From Pectinophora gossypiella (Eukaryota > Arthropoda > Insecta > Lepidoptera > Gelechiidae), in assembly GCF_024362695.1 (NCBI RefSeq), contig NC_065424.1, positions 4,314,786 to 4,378,785 of the forward strand: 64,000 bases of DNA, given 5' to 3'. The notes beneath the pieces are model-generated. The model searched no databases, had not been told where the DNA came from, and saw nothing but the letters and a program-made list of their open reading frames with translations. How positions within the stretch are numbered: the first letter of the stretch is position 1; every line of letters starts with the position of its first letter. Positions 28,912 to 39,380 of the stretch are shown piece after piece. The position numbers were made by a program, and so were the translations under genes.

Positions 28912-29095
28912 CAGGGGGATTAAAATGGCCACATCGAAGCAATTCATCTAAGAAAGCAATATTACTATTTGACATTAGCAATATTACTATTTGACATTTA
29001 TTTGCATTGCACACTTACTTTTATATGCGTAAATGTCATATTGGAATATTGCTTTCTTAGATGAATTGCTTCGATGTGGCCATTTGAAACCCCCA
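28912..29095. mobile_element. MITE-2 with internal duplication
   Basis: CAGGGGGATTAAAATGGCCA at the left and TGTGGCCATTTGAAACCCCC at the right. A 21-bp tandem duplication of GCAATATTACTATTTGACATT (28958-28999) makes it longer than the other copies. Confidence 0.82.
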
Positions 29096-29924
29096 AAAAC
29101 AGATAACCTATCAAAATAACATAAGGAAATACTAGGAACCTAGTGTCACGGGACCGAAAATACTTTAATAAAGAAGTTTTGAACACATATGTACATAAAG
29201 TAAAATACTTTTATAAACATTGGCAATTCTTCAACACAAACCGACCCTGAAAACTCTATAATCAAAACTTCCTCTGTCCACAGCACACTATATTTAACAC
29301 TATAACCATTTGACAGCTGATAAATAGCACTTTAGAAAAATTGGTCCAACGTTATGCATTTGACAACGTTTCGCAACTGACCTACTAGGCATAGCGTGTC
29401 AAGAGTTGATTGCTCATTTGACACGGTCACAAAAATACTAGCTCAATGCGAAGGACGATGCAAAAGGCTAACGTTCCAATAAAGTAATTTAATACTTGTC
29501 TATTTATTATAGTTACAATGTTAATAAAATATATAACATAGTCAAATTAAAAACCTACACTAAAATACATCAAAATATGTAAAAAAAAACCATATCAAAC
29601 GTCAAAAAGCCCTCCGGAAAGCGAGTTCCGCCCGAACGTACTCAGTAATTAGTGTATGTAGTAATTTAATTAAAAGTAAAAAAAGGCCTTCGGACTCGTG
29701 GTCACACCAGGTTGTCACATCAGTATGACAAAGAGGAAGTTTTTCTTGTTTATCACATCGCTAACAATACAACACCGCACGTTTTGTTGCAGTCATGTCA
29801 ACTGCATTCAAACTACATCGGAACTGCAATTTGGCAGTCCGTCTGTCTAGAGCCTTAAATTAATGATGAATAAGAAAATATAAATAGACTACAAATAATA
29901 TTCCGTCAGAGGTGACGTATTATT
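29096..29924. other. AT-rich stretch, nothing recognised
   Basis: No ORF or repeat match. A short GAGCCTTAAATTAATGATGA near 29851 recalls the repeat N tail. Confidence 0.5.
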
Positions 29925-30155
29925 CTGTGGTTACTATTAAGCCGCCTTAGGCCCCTGACGTGGCTCTTGTAACGGCTACATACTTAATAAGGAAGCACGG
30001 ATCATGTTAATTTCGGGAAGTCGGGTGATCAGCCTAGAATGCCGTAACCAATCAAAACGAAGGGATAAAGAACAAATTGGTTTTTGAGATATATCCCCAC
30101 CGGGATTCGAACCCGGGTCGTGAGTTTAACGCTCAACCACTATACTACGAAGGCC
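29925..30155 (-). mobile_element. SINE-1 copy, internally rearranged
   Basis: GGTTACTATTAAGCCGCC at the left, GAAGCACGGATCATGTTA in the core and CGGGATTCGAACCCGGGTCG in the head complement. Confidence 0.78.
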
Positions 30156-30530
30156 GTTTGACTGCCAAATATATTCAATGTTTTGTTTTAACTCTAATCA
30201 AGCAAATAAGTTTTTATGACTGTACTTTAAATATCCATATATATTCAGATAAATGTTTGTTAGTAGCTTAGTCATGTTATATATATATGTATATGCTGTC
30301 AATAATCTGTCCATATCTATATTAAGGTAAACACTTATGGTACCTTTCTTAACCCTGTCAACACGCACGCACCCTTTTAACAGTTTTTTATTTTTACTCC
30401 AATGTAAAGAGCCATTCAGACAAAATGTCTTGACACATATTATGTTCGCAAAACGAAATGTTTGTTTATCTTTGCCCAGCAGTGGGAAGTATATTTGCTA
30501 TTTAGGTATGTTTATATATACACTCTATCC
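30156..30530. other. AT-rich stretch, nothing recognised
   Basis: Small open frames only, without coding character. TTTGCCCAGCAGTGGGAAGT at 30472-30491 is a short RTE/SINE tail remnant. Confidence 0.5.
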
Positions 30531-30531
30531 T

Positions 30532-30592
30532 TAGGGGAAGCCTATGCCCAGTAGTGGGCGTCGTACGGCTGATGATGATGATATATACACTG
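30532..30592 (+). mobile_element. RTE-type LINE tail
   Basis: GGGGAAGCCTATGCCCAGTA, GTGGGCGTCGTACGGC and (TGA)n; the minus-strand insertion at 31080-31124 is the same family. Confidence 0.7.
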
Positions 30593-30915
30593 GTACAAAC
30601 ACTTCTACATTTACAAATAATGCATTTAAACGTAAATCGAATGCAAATAAAATAATTGAAACGATCGACTCCTGCGCAACTCGAAGCGCGTCGAATCGAC
30701 CAATTATAATGGCAACATTGGCCCGCTTGTTCACTGTTGCCAAATTAAAATCGCCAGTTGCGATTTTTTTGATAGAGTTCTTAGATTGCATGCTAGTCGG
30801 GTTAATATTAACGAGTTGGCTGACTAATTGATATTTGATAAAGGAATGTTCTTAAGTACCAAGGTATAATAACTTAGATAGATATTTCTGTGGCAAAAAT
30901 ATATTTTCTTCAACG
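30593..30915. other. Unassigned stretch
   Basis: Open frames on both strands overlap fully here and neither shows a known motif. Confidence 0.4.
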
Positions 30916-30917
30916 CA

Positions 30918-31215
30918 GGTTCACGACCATATCCCAATTGGGGTAGTCAGAGACATCCATCATAAGATGAACTAAGTACCCACACCTCACCGAGATTTCT
31001 GTTAGACCAATTTGATTGGTGGTGAGGCGTATCACCGTCTATAATGCTCCAACCAACTGTGTTAGTGAAAACTGTACTTTTCATCATCATCAGCCGTATG
31101 ACGCCCACTGCTGGGCATAGGCCCAAAACTGTACTTAAGATGAATTAATAACTCATTGGTGCAAGTCCGGTACCGGAGTTCCAACCGACGCTCCCTGTTT
31201 GAGAAGCAAGCCTGA
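30918..31215 (-). mobile_element. SINE-5, full length, split by a mini LINE insertion
   Basis: ACGACCATATCCCAATTGGG at the left, TAAGTACCCACACCTCACCG, then after the insert AATTAATAACTCATTGGTGC and the head complement CGGTACCGGAGTTCCAACCG. It provides the empty-site reference for the MITE-1 insertion at 61528. Confidence 0.85.
31080..31124 (-). mobile_element. 45-bp 5'-truncated RTE LINE with TSD
   Basis: TTCATCATCATCAGCCGTAT and GACGCCCACTGCTGGGCATA plus five bases, flanked by a perfect 12-bp duplication AAAACTGTACTT at 31068-31079 and 31125-31136. The body equals the last codons and tail of the RTE-like LINE. Confidence 0.92.
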
Positions 31216-31239
31216 TTCACGCATGACTTACTTAAACGT

Positions 31240-31348
31240 TTGGGCGGAAGGCAAGCGGGAAACCACTGCCCTATTTTTCCCTATAAAAGTAGCATGGAGA
31301 ATGCTACACCGACAAGAGTGTGGCTCTTAAATTAGTGATGTGACTTAA
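31240..31348 (+). mobile_element. GAT-tailed repeat N, 3' part
   Basis: GGGCGGAAGGCAAGCGGGAA to GACAAGAGTGTGGCTCTTAA. Confidence 0.75.
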
Positions 31349-31394
31349 ACGTTTATCTTTTCTTTGCAAATTAGTGGTTAGTGTGTGGTATTAG

Positions 31395-31498
31395 TGGTGG
31401 AGCAGCGTGGTGGAGTATGCTCCATACCCCCTCCGGTTGATTGAGGGGAGGCCTGTGCCCAGCAGTGGGACGTATATAGGCAGTTTATGTTATGTTAT
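31395..31498 (+). mobile_element. SINE-2 tail, 5'-truncated
   Basis: GGAGCAGCGTGGTGGAGTAT, CCGGTTGATTGAGGGGAGGC and AGCAGTGGGACGTATATAGG. Confidence 0.82.
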
Positions 31499-32085
31499 GT
31501 TTTTTCAAATTAGTTGTATAATATACCTACTTTTATATTTGCTAATTATTCAACTAGTAAATAGATATCTAAATTAAAACTAAGGCATTCTATTAAATAC
31601 TTAGTTGTATACTTAGATTTTTAATATATCCAATTTAATATAAGGGTAGACCGCAGCTTAAAAAAACAGTAAATAAATAAATTAGACAGTTTAATTGAAG
31701 CCGCGGCATGCCACAGCGTACGAATTACAAAACAACCAATCAGCTGGCTCGGTCGCACGCATGCGCAATTAAAACAACATTAAAACGGGCCGCGTACGGA
31801 CTATTAACATTCGTAATGCCTACACTTAAGGTTGAATGAAACTGTGACCATAGAGGTTTAGTTTTTTTTTTGTTTTCAATTAATAGCCACCTAGTTAGTT
31901 AATTTTGAAAAATTGGTTCACATTGCGATAAAAAAGTTGAATAGAAAAATTTTGGGAAAAAAATGAGGATCACGAAATACTCTGTCACTAGTGTAAGATT
32001 TAATTTGTGTTTAATCATGACATTTAAAAATTACCCTTTTAAGAAGTATGTAGAGTAGTCAAGTAACAAATTAATATACTATTCA
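31499..32085. other. AT-rich stretch, nothing recognised
   Basis: No gene or repeat family found. A short CG-containing block at 31695-31800 is unassigned. Confidence 0.5.
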
Positions 32086-32262
32086 TCACTAATTTAAGAG
32101 CCATGCTCTTGTCGGTGTAGCATTTTCCATAATACTTTTATGGGGAAAAATAGGGCAATGGTTTCCCTCTTGCCTTCCGCCCTCCAGTACTCTGTCTGAC
32201 GCGAGTGGGATGGCACCCAGAGTAGTCTAATTCAAAGCCGTACTACTGTTATCAAAATCAAA
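32086..32262 (-). mobile_element. GAT-tailed repeat N, 3' part
   Basis: CATCACTAATTTAAGAGCCA, GCTCTTGTCGGTGTAGCATT and TTGCCTTCCGCCCTCCAGTA. Confidence 0.75.
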
Positions 32263-32312
32263 AGCCTCGTTATTCTACTGAGGGCGATTTAAGCAGTGAA
32301 AAAAGAAGTAGT

Positions 32313-32360
32313 TAAAGAAAAAAGTGAATCGCTTCAATGTGGCCTTATAACCCCCTTATA
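32313..32360. mobile_element. MITE-2 right-end fragment
   Basis: GAATCGCTTCAATGTGGCCT followed by TATAACCCCC. Confidence 0.55.
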
Positions 32361-32679
32361 ATGCTTCCAATTCGCTTTTTTCCACGATTCAATCCACGCC
32401 AGCTAGCACGTCGCTTTGAATGACAAAAGGCATAATCCAGTCCAAGACCAACCCGAAGGTTTACCGCCAAATAAAACGGTTTTTGCGTAATTACGTCGTA
32501 ACTATAACTAGCCACGCCTCCGTGGTACGTGCCTGATGTTTCTGTGGACTGTGGTAGGTGCTAAGGTCGTGAGATAGTGTGAAAAAGTTGTACCGTGGGA
32601 GAATATTTAAGCTAGTTAGAATTTTGTATCAGGGATGATAGCAGAAATAGGACATTTCATTTTTTTCAGTCTCGTTTCG

Positions 32680-32872
32680 TACACAAGCCAGTTGGTAGAA
32701 CGCTTGCCTCTTACTTTGAGGTCGCAGGTTCGAATCCAGCAGAGGCCTAAACCAATGATTGTCGAATTTGTTTTCGAATTCATGTTTGGATCATAAATGA
32801 TTATCACGTGTAGGAAAACATCGTGAGGAATCCCACATTCCCGAAAAATGAATTTTCGGAGGTGTATATACT
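32680..32872 (+). mobile_element. SINE-4, 3'-shortened
   Basis: CAGTTGGTAGAACGCTTGCC, box B GCAGGTTCGAATCC and TCATGTTTGGATCATAAATG. It ends after CCCACATTCCCGA, well before the family tail. Confidence 0.82.
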
Positions 32873-32984
32873 TACATACATTTTTATCACTGTCACTGTC
32901 ATATAAGGTGATATGTCTACCCCGTATATTTTTATCACTGTCTCTGTTACTGTCGATTGTCATAATCGTTTGGAACTTGGCTAA

Positions 32985-33163
32985 GGCCCCAGTAGGGTCT
33001 GCACGATAACTGCGCCGCGCGCGGCGCGAATTATATTGAGCGATTCGACCAATAAACAATACGAATGCTATCTACATCGATGGATGTCAAGCGGCTATTG
33101 GTCGAAGGCCTCGATATAATTCGCGCCGCGCGCGGCGCGGTTACCGTGCAGAGCCTACAGGGC
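32985..33163. mobile_element. MITE-6, Harbinger-like, complete
   Basis: A 179-bp element with long imperfect inverted repeats of about 50 bp. The ends are GGCCCCAGTAGGGTCTGCAC and GTGCAGAGCCTACAGGGC, and the arms contain the palindrome GCCGCGCGCGGC. The flanks are TAA at 32982-32984 and 33164-33166, the 3-bp duplication expected for PIF/Harbinger elements. The centre holds CCAAT and ATTGG in opposite orientation. Confidence 0.8.
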
Positions 33164-33166
33164 TAA

Positions 33167-33651
33167 ATGCCTAAAAGTCAATAAATGTAACTTAATCTTT
33201 ATTGGTAATGGTCAATCTTTACCCCAAAAAGGATATTTATAGAAATGTATACTTATAAAAAGAAAAAGGCAACATTTTATTTATTTTTGGAAATATTGAG
33301 CGTCGCTTCTCAAATTACGATAATGTCGATAAGGTACTTTTTTTGTCAATATGATATTGATATGATGTTGTGAATAACATGCTTGGAAACTTTATCTTGG
33401 TTAGGTATAGGTACTTTTGAATTTACATGTCAAAGAACCTTGACTGAATAAAAAAAAAAACACTTAAATCTTCAAATATCTTAGCTTATCTGAAAAAAGA
33501 ATAGGAGTTGTTCAACTGGTTACCGGCCCAGGTTTCCCGGGCATATCTTAAAAATTGGTTTATGATGATCAAATGAGAAAGCAATATGTATAAAGATCTT
33601 CTAAGTAAATAAAATAATAATATAAATTAATGACTGAAAGGACAGATACAT
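33167..33651. other. AT-rich stretch, nothing recognised
   Basis: No gene or repeat match. Confidence 0.5.
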
Positions 33652-33906
33652 AATAGGGTTTCCAACTAGTCAAATCAAATACTTTTTACTAAACGTCAAA
33701 ACACAAAATTACCGTGGAATTTGTATGAAAAAGCAACCTGTGACGTCATAGAAAAACGTGACAAAAGGCCGCTCTTATTATTATGTTTTTTTTTATCAAA
33801 ATTACTAAATAAGTTATATACTTAGAACAAAGGAAATACCTTTAGATGTGTCTTTATTTAGTAAGTAATCAGAATTTCATAATTTATCTTTGACCTAGAA
33901 AACTAC
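33652..33906 (+). mobile_element. MITE-3, near complete
   Basis: TAGGGTTTCCAACTAGTCAA to TTTATCTTTGACCTAG, with TGTGACGTCATAG retained near 33739-33751. Confidence 0.8.
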
Positions 33907-34450
33907 CCCTCCTTCCAGTGACACTTTGTCTGTGACCAGACTATTTGTTTTCTTAAACTATATATTAAAAAACAAATAATAAATTCCATTGCATTGAATA
34001 AGCAAAAAAAGTCAGTGTCATTTTGATATCTGCGGTCCTTGTAGTATTGTATTGATTATATCGAATTCGGAAGTCGATTCCAAGCGTGACTCTTTGGATA
34101 CGAATATCATAATATACTTCCGATCTAAGAATGCCATGTTTGCTATTTTAATTATGCCATTGAATTTGCACAAATCGACAATATCCTGTATTTCATATAA
34201 CTATTGTTAGACCTAATTGAATTGGCTAAAAAATCTTTAACCCTATGTAAGTACCTATTGTATCTATACTGTTTTAATGAAGCCAGGATTCGGCCCGTTT
34301 TTGTGTTTTCCCAAATATCCAGTTAGAACTAACTGGATATTCGCAAAGAACACTAATGATTGTAGGATATTTTTGCGTAACGGTAATGGGATTGTCCACC
34401 GGTGTTCAAAGATCTACCCATTCCCCTTTAAACGGAAGGAGAGTGACAGA
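33907..34450. other. Unassigned stretch
   Basis: A direct/inverted ATCCAGTTAGAACTAACTGGAT palindrome lies at 34317-34338. No gene supported. Confidence 0.45.
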
Positions 34451-34451
34451 A

Positions 34452-34575
34452 AACTTCAAGTGTTTGAAGTATGGCTCACTTCAAGTGTTTGAAGTAAGGC
34501 TTACTTCAAGTTTTTGAAGTATGATAACTTCAAACTTTTGAAGTATGATTACTTCAACTTTTTGAAGTATGGCTT
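34452..34575. repeat. Tandem repeat of five 24-25-bp hairpin units
   Basis: Each unit has the form ACTTCAA-N(4-5)-TTGAAGT followed by ATGGCTC, AAGGCTT, ATGATA, ATGATT or ATGGCTT. The arms are conserved while the loop and spacer vary. No similar unit was seen elsewhere in the window. Confidence 0.9.
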
Positions 34576-34739
34576 CTATCATCTTTGTCAATTCTGCCAG
34601 ACTGTCGGGGTTGGAAAATACACGTGGAAACGTGGAAAACTAAATTATCGGTGTAGTACAATCTAAAAATAAAAAAGTAAATGCTTATTTTTGGTTATTT
34701 ATTTATAGATACATAAAGTCGACTATCACTGGTACATCT

Positions 34740-34845
34740 AGGGCCCTCTGCCGAAGATACAAAAAATATATTATGTAAAAATTGACCATTCAAAGTGTAA
34801 CTGTGTTACCTAATAAATAAAGGAATTTTTGAGTTTGTTTATGAC
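34740..34845 (+). mobile_element. LINE-d 3' end
   Basis: TTATGTAAAAATTGACCATT and AAAGTGTAACTGTGTTACCT, then AATAAAGGAATTTTTGAG. Confidence 0.65.
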
Positions 34846-35110
34846 GTAAAGGAAGGCTATAGAAACAAAACTAAAGGCGTTTACTTTCAACAAATACTTT
34901 ATCAAGATATCACGTTCGTAGAGTCGATCTGTCGCTTGGTTAGATCGAAAGTCGTCGGTTAGGTTTCACAGGATACAACCTTATACTCGTTAGTAGGGAG
35001 ACACCCACTGATTTCGCTTACATGTATATTCCACTAGCTTTCCGCCGCGTCTTCGTCCGTGTAGAGTATATTTTTTTAAGTTTATTGTATTTTATTCCTG
35101 AGTGGCATTT

Positions 35111-35399
35111 CATCTCCAGCCCATTAACGTCCCCACTGCTGGGGCACGAGCCTTCCCTATGGATGGATAGAGAGATCGGGCCTTAAACCACCACGCGGGC
35201 CCAGTGCGGATTGGTGGTTATTAACGACTGCTGATGTAGCCGGGACCAACGGCTTAACGTGCCTTCCGAAGCACGGAGGAGCTCGAGATGAAAACTTTTT
35301 TTTGTGGTCACCCATCCTATGACCGGCCTTTGCGAAAGTTGCTTAACTTCAACAATCGCAGACCGAGCGCGTTTACCGCTGCGCCACCGAGCTCCTCAG
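35111..35399 (-). mobile_element. SINE-3, complete with TSD
   Basis: Tail complement ATTAACGTCCCCACTGCTGG at the left. The 5S-like blocks are the complement of GGATGGGTGACC at 35306-35317 and of GAAGTTAAGCAAC at 35338-35350. The tRNA-like head GCGCCACCGAGCTCCTC is at the right. An 11-bp duplication GAGTGGCATTT lies at 35100-35110 and 35400-35410. Confidence 0.9.
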
Positions 35400-35461
35400 G
35401 AGTGGCATTTACTTAACTAATTTTACTAAATGGTAAGCTATTTTAACCCAAAAGGCACTCG

Positions 35462-35625
35462 GTAAGAATAAGATTTTTGTATGGAGCTACAAGGAAAGAG
35501 AGGAAGGGGAAGACCAAGAAGAGCTTACACGGAACAGATAAAAGAAAAGGCGAACGTCGTCTTATAAGGAGGTGAAGGAATTGGTCTTTGATAGACAAGG
35601 TTGGAGAATGCTACTAATGCTATAT
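35462..35625 (+). pseudogene. LINE ORF C-terminal fragment with frameshift
   Basis: GKRGRGRPRRAYTEQIKEKA is read in one frame, then after a frameshift SYKEVKELVFDRQGWRMLL. The GRPRR...IKE...L..DRxxWR pattern is typical of the LINE region after the polymerase. Truncated at both ends. Confidence 0.68.
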
Positions 35626-35961
35626 TTAAAAAAACCTATTATACCTATATTCATCCCTTTCGACCTATGTATGTCTCAATTTTCATCCGAATCGGTATAG
35701 CGGTTTGGACGTGAAAATGTAACAGACAGACAAATATAATCTGGTTAATGTGTTTAATAGTTAGGTATTTTGATTGATTGAATCTTGTGGTTGCGTTTTA
35801 ATTCAGTATATGAATGTAATATTAGTGTACTTTATTGCTGGAATCATAGAAAGATTTCTTTATTTAATCGCTGGTTGTGTAATATATGTGGGGCAATAAA
35901 ACATGGAATTACTGTAAACGATAAATATAAACGTGAAAGTATAGATTTCTGTACTTTTTGA

Positions 35962-36051
35962 CACCGAGAGAGAGCCCTCAGCGTTCCCAATTTATCCGGC
36001 CAAGTAGGTAAGCCATTACGGCAAATCTACAATAAGTTACGTCAAAAAAAA
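35962..36051 (+). mobile_element. SINE-6, 5'-truncated, with TSD
   Basis: GAGCCCTCAGCGTTCCCAAT to AATAAGTTACGTC plus poly(A), between 9-bp duplications ACTTTTTGA at 35953-35961 and 36052-36060. Confidence 0.82.
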
Positions 36052-36454
36052 ACTTTTTGAGCATCAAAATTGTTAGTAAGTATACAGTTTACCTGAAACG
36101 TGAGCAGTACTTATTAAGTATAGTCTTCTTTTTTAAGTCTGGATTTATTTAGATATATTATGTGTACTTATGTTTATAACCGGCTAAGTAATTAAAGTAT
36201 ACGGCCGAGTAATAAATATAAAAAATAAAAATGTCTGTTTAGGTTAGAAATACTCAATTAATTGGTAATGGGAGGTTGCTTTTTAGAATTTAAAAAAAAT
36301 AGTTCTCAAGACCTCGTTAGATGGCGCTTATCAACTAAGTTACTAGGCCATTGCCAAGATGCCAATGATAGAAAAAAAAATAAACGAGACAAAGATTTTT
36401 TTCTTATTTTCATTCTCTCAGGACATTCTGATAAGATTCTGTTTTATTTCCTCA
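36052..36454. other. AT-rich stretch, nothing recognised
   Basis: No gene or repeat match. A 77-codon frame at 36262 lacks motifs. Confidence 0.5.
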
Positions 36455-36620
36455 CTTGCAATACAATACAAATACACTTTATTGCACTGAAATAATTACA
36501 AAAAGTCTCTTAACGAAGTACATGGCAAATGGCGGCCTTATCGCTTAAAGCGATTTCTTCCAGACAACTATAAGGTGAAGAAAAATGTTAAAAAAATATT
36601 GAAAGATTGCGGGTAGTTAT
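36455..36620 (-). mobile_element. LINE-e 3' end
   Basis: Near-identical to 15505-15690: AATACAATACAAATACACTT, TACATGGCAAATGGCGGCCT and TTAAAGCGATTTCTTCCAGA. Confidence 0.82.
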
Positions 36621-37104
36621 TTGTTTATTTCAAAACATAATCAATGTGACATGTACGTTTCGTTTTATGATTTCAAAAAGAAAAACACAAGTAATAAGTA
36701 TAACGTTCCGTTCCATGCAGTAAACTACTAACTTCAGCGCCAGTTATATCCAGTAGGATAAAAATAAAAAAATAAATAAAAAGAAAATCCCTGATTTATT
36801 TGAGTGTTTTAATCTTTTAATTCAATTTTGATTAATGGCAATGATCGATCACAATACTGCCAGTATCAAGCTTTTATAAAATCTTAACTCGGTACAAATT
36901 AGTAGAATATCAATATTGTTAAATTGAATTATCAATGTCAAAAGAATTACAAAATAAAAATTCCACTTATGACTCGGAGGCTCGCACATATTGAAAGTAA
37001 ACAAACGAGTTAACTTTAAAACTGTGTTCAAACCAGGACTTTCTGACCCCTGACATTGAGTATATATAGTTCAAAAATTCAAATTCATATTATATAAATA
37101 CTTT
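36621..37104. other. AT-rich stretch, nothing recognised
   Basis: No gene or repeat match. Confidence 0.5.
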
Positions 37105-37165
37105 ACAATACAATACAAATACACTTTATTGCACCAAAATAAAAAGAAATAATTTCAAAAAGACT
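37105..37165 (-). mobile_element. LINE-e 3' tail
   Basis: ACAATACAATACAAATACAC and TTTATTGCACCAAAATAAAA; truncated after about 60 bp. Confidence 0.7.
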
Positions 37166-37189
37166 CACTAAAAAAAGTAAAAATAAACA

Positions 37190-37275
37190 GAAAGTTCGGT
37201 GTGGTGTGGGTACTTAGTTGATCTTATGTTATAGACATGAGCTATAACATAAGATCAACTTATGTTATAGCTTAT
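37190..37275. repeat. SINE-5 remnant turned into a perfect 18-bp inverted repeat
   Basis: ACAGAAAGTTCGGTGTGGTG is SINE-5. GTTGATCTTATGTTATAG at 37217-37234 is exactly inverted at 37242-37259 around a 7-base loop, and parts are repeated again to 37275. Confidence 0.75.
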
Positions 37276-37439
37276 GACTTATGTTATGTAATAAAATAAT
37301 AAATCCAAATAAATAATAATTATTATTTAAGACGTACAAATCTGCGTTTACGGCAGTCTGGCGGCCAATAAGAACATACTTAGAATAGAACGCGATCAGC
37401 TGTTTATCGTTCCGGGATAGAGGGGTTAATGTCCCCTTC

Positions 37440-37612
37440 TGCCACCTATCGGTTCGTCATATCCATCTTTGGACTTCTTGCCTTTGCCTGGCAGAAATTT
37501 CTTTATAGCAATAAGTCCGGCCAATCGTCCTGTATTCATATGCTATGTCTATGTTAATGTTAAGTTTTGTTCAATAAAGTAGGTGTACATGATTTGATTT
37601 GATATGTCACGG
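37440..37612 (+). mobile_element. LINE-e-like 3' end
   Basis: TGCCTGGCAGAAATTTCTTT, ATAGCAATAAGTCCGGCC and TTCAATAAAGTAGGTGTACA, with a TGATTTGATTTGAT tail. Confidence 0.65.
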
Positions 37613-37798
37613 TTCTAGTTATAATGGGGATATAAACGGCCTTTCCTGTGTTTGTGGAAGTCGTGAGAGGGTAAAGCACCTTGCTTTTGCTTTTGTTCGG
37701 GTCTTTGACTTTGTTGTTCCTCGTTTGACGAGCCTTATGACGAGTTGGAAGGAAAAAACTTTTTAAAAGAAAGATCGTCTTCTTTTTCCATTAGATAC

Positions 37799-38111
37799 AT
37801 AAACTGCCTATATACGTCCCACTGCTGGGCACAGGCCTCCCGTCAATCAACTGGAGGGGGTATGGAGCATACTCCACCACGCTGCTCCACTGCGGGTTGG
37901 TGTTTTTACGGCTAATAGCCGGGACCAACGGCTTAACGTGACCTCCAAAGCACGGAAACTTTTTCGGACAATCAGGTGATTCAAGCCTGAAAAGTCCTTA
38001 CCAAACAAAGGACAATCTCACAAAGTGATTTCGACAATGTCCCCATCTGGAATCGAACCCGGACCTCCAGATCGTGAGCCTAACGCTCTAACCAGTAGAC
38101 CACGGAGGCTG
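37799..38111 (-). mobile_element. SINE-2, full length with TSD
   Basis: Tail complement CTATATACGTCCCACTGCTG at the left and head complement ATCGTGAGCCTAACGCTCTA at the right. A 13-bp duplication TTCCATTAGATAC lies at 37786-37798 and 38112-38124. Confidence 0.92.
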
Positions 38112-38229
38112 TTCCATTAGATACTTACAAATAATATACTTAATAATTATGATAGCTTTTCGACTGTTTTTTGTTTGACTAGGACATTGCAACACCTGAT
38201 TATCATTAAGCCCGACTATCTTCACCAAT

Positions 38230-38310
38230 CCACGGTGGAGTAGCGTGGTGGAGTATGCTCCATACCCCCTCCGGTTGATCGAGAAGCCTGTGGCAATGGA
38301 AATAGGCTCG
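38230..38310 (+). mobile_element. SINE-2 tail fragment
   Basis: GTGGAGTAGCGTGGTGGAGT and ATACCCCCTCCGGTTGATCG. Confidence 0.72.
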
Positions 38311-38639
38311 CCCCCTATTGCATGGCCTTGAAACATCATCATCAGGCCTCATACATCTTTTTCAGATGATTTATACAGTATCTATGAGGCACTTTTTTCA
38401 CTTCATATTTAGCTCAATTTTCCATCGCAAAAGTATACGATTGAAAATAATTGTTTAACTTTCGATAGGGTGCTGGTTAAAATAAGACAAAAGCCCGAAG
38501 TGTAGAGAATCGCGTGTATTGTTCACCATTAGAAAAAGGTATATGTTACAGTATTGCCATGCTTAAATAATAATTAAAAAACTAAAATGTTGGGGTTGTC
38601 AACAATAATTAAAAAAAAAACTAAAAAATATCCTCAATT

Positions 38640-38735
38640 TTGCGACGGGAAATTCCACTTGATATTAACTCAGAATCATGGTCTGAATCATCCCTCTCAG
38701 TATTCGTTACGATGTCACTAGCACCCTATATACTT
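38640..38735 (-). mobile_element. MITE-4 single arm
   Basis: GCGACGGGAAATTCCACTTG to TTCGTTACGATGTCACTAGC. Confidence 0.68.
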
Positions 38736-38743
38736 CGGGAGTA

Positions 38744-38885
38744 CAGTCATGAGCAATATCATGTACCCACTTTAGAACCCTGTCGCACTATCATATTTGA
38801 CATTTAATGAGACTTACGGTTTAATTTGTCAAAAATGTTAATGTGACATGGTTTCAAAGTGTATACATATTAGTACTCGTGACCG
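38744..38885 (+). mobile_element. MITE-1, complete 142 bp
   Basis: CAGTCATGAGCA to GTACTCGTGACCG; TA at 38742-38743 and 38886-38887. Slightly more diverged than the other full copies. Confidence 0.87.
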
Positions 38886-38921
38886 TACCGTATGATGCTA
38901 TGTTATGTTGCAAAGGACACA

Positions 38922-38998
38922 ATTCCTATGTCAGTTTTTAAAACATGCCCTGATGAGCGCTGAACGCGGTCTGTGTTTTTCGAAGCCAGTTCATCCAA
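38922..38998 (-). mobile_element. K-type fragment
   Basis: GGACACAATTCCTATGTCAG and ACATGCCCTGATGAGCGCTG match 1573-1630. Confidence 0.5.
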
Positions 38999-39380
38999 CG
39001 AAGCATCGGTTTGAAAATAGAATCGATCATTACCTATCATTGAGAGTTTATTGACTTCAAACACTTTCTGTACCGTCATATACACGTTTTATATAACAAA
39101 AAATATATAAGTATATTTTTCAATACGTTAGAAGTTTCTTGAATCCGACAGTGCTATGACCCGTATAAGGTCAACGGTCATAGGTTTTTTACCTTTTACT
39201 TCTAATCAGCTGTATAAGTATGTATATTCGGAGGAGATCGGGACAAAAAGATGAGCTATTAAGTTTGCTAATCCTTATTTAAGGGTGTTTTAACTCATAA
39301 CAGACCCGTGATCGACGATGATTTGGTTATAGGGTCCAAACATTTCAAGTATTATACGTATATTGTTACATAACTTCTAA

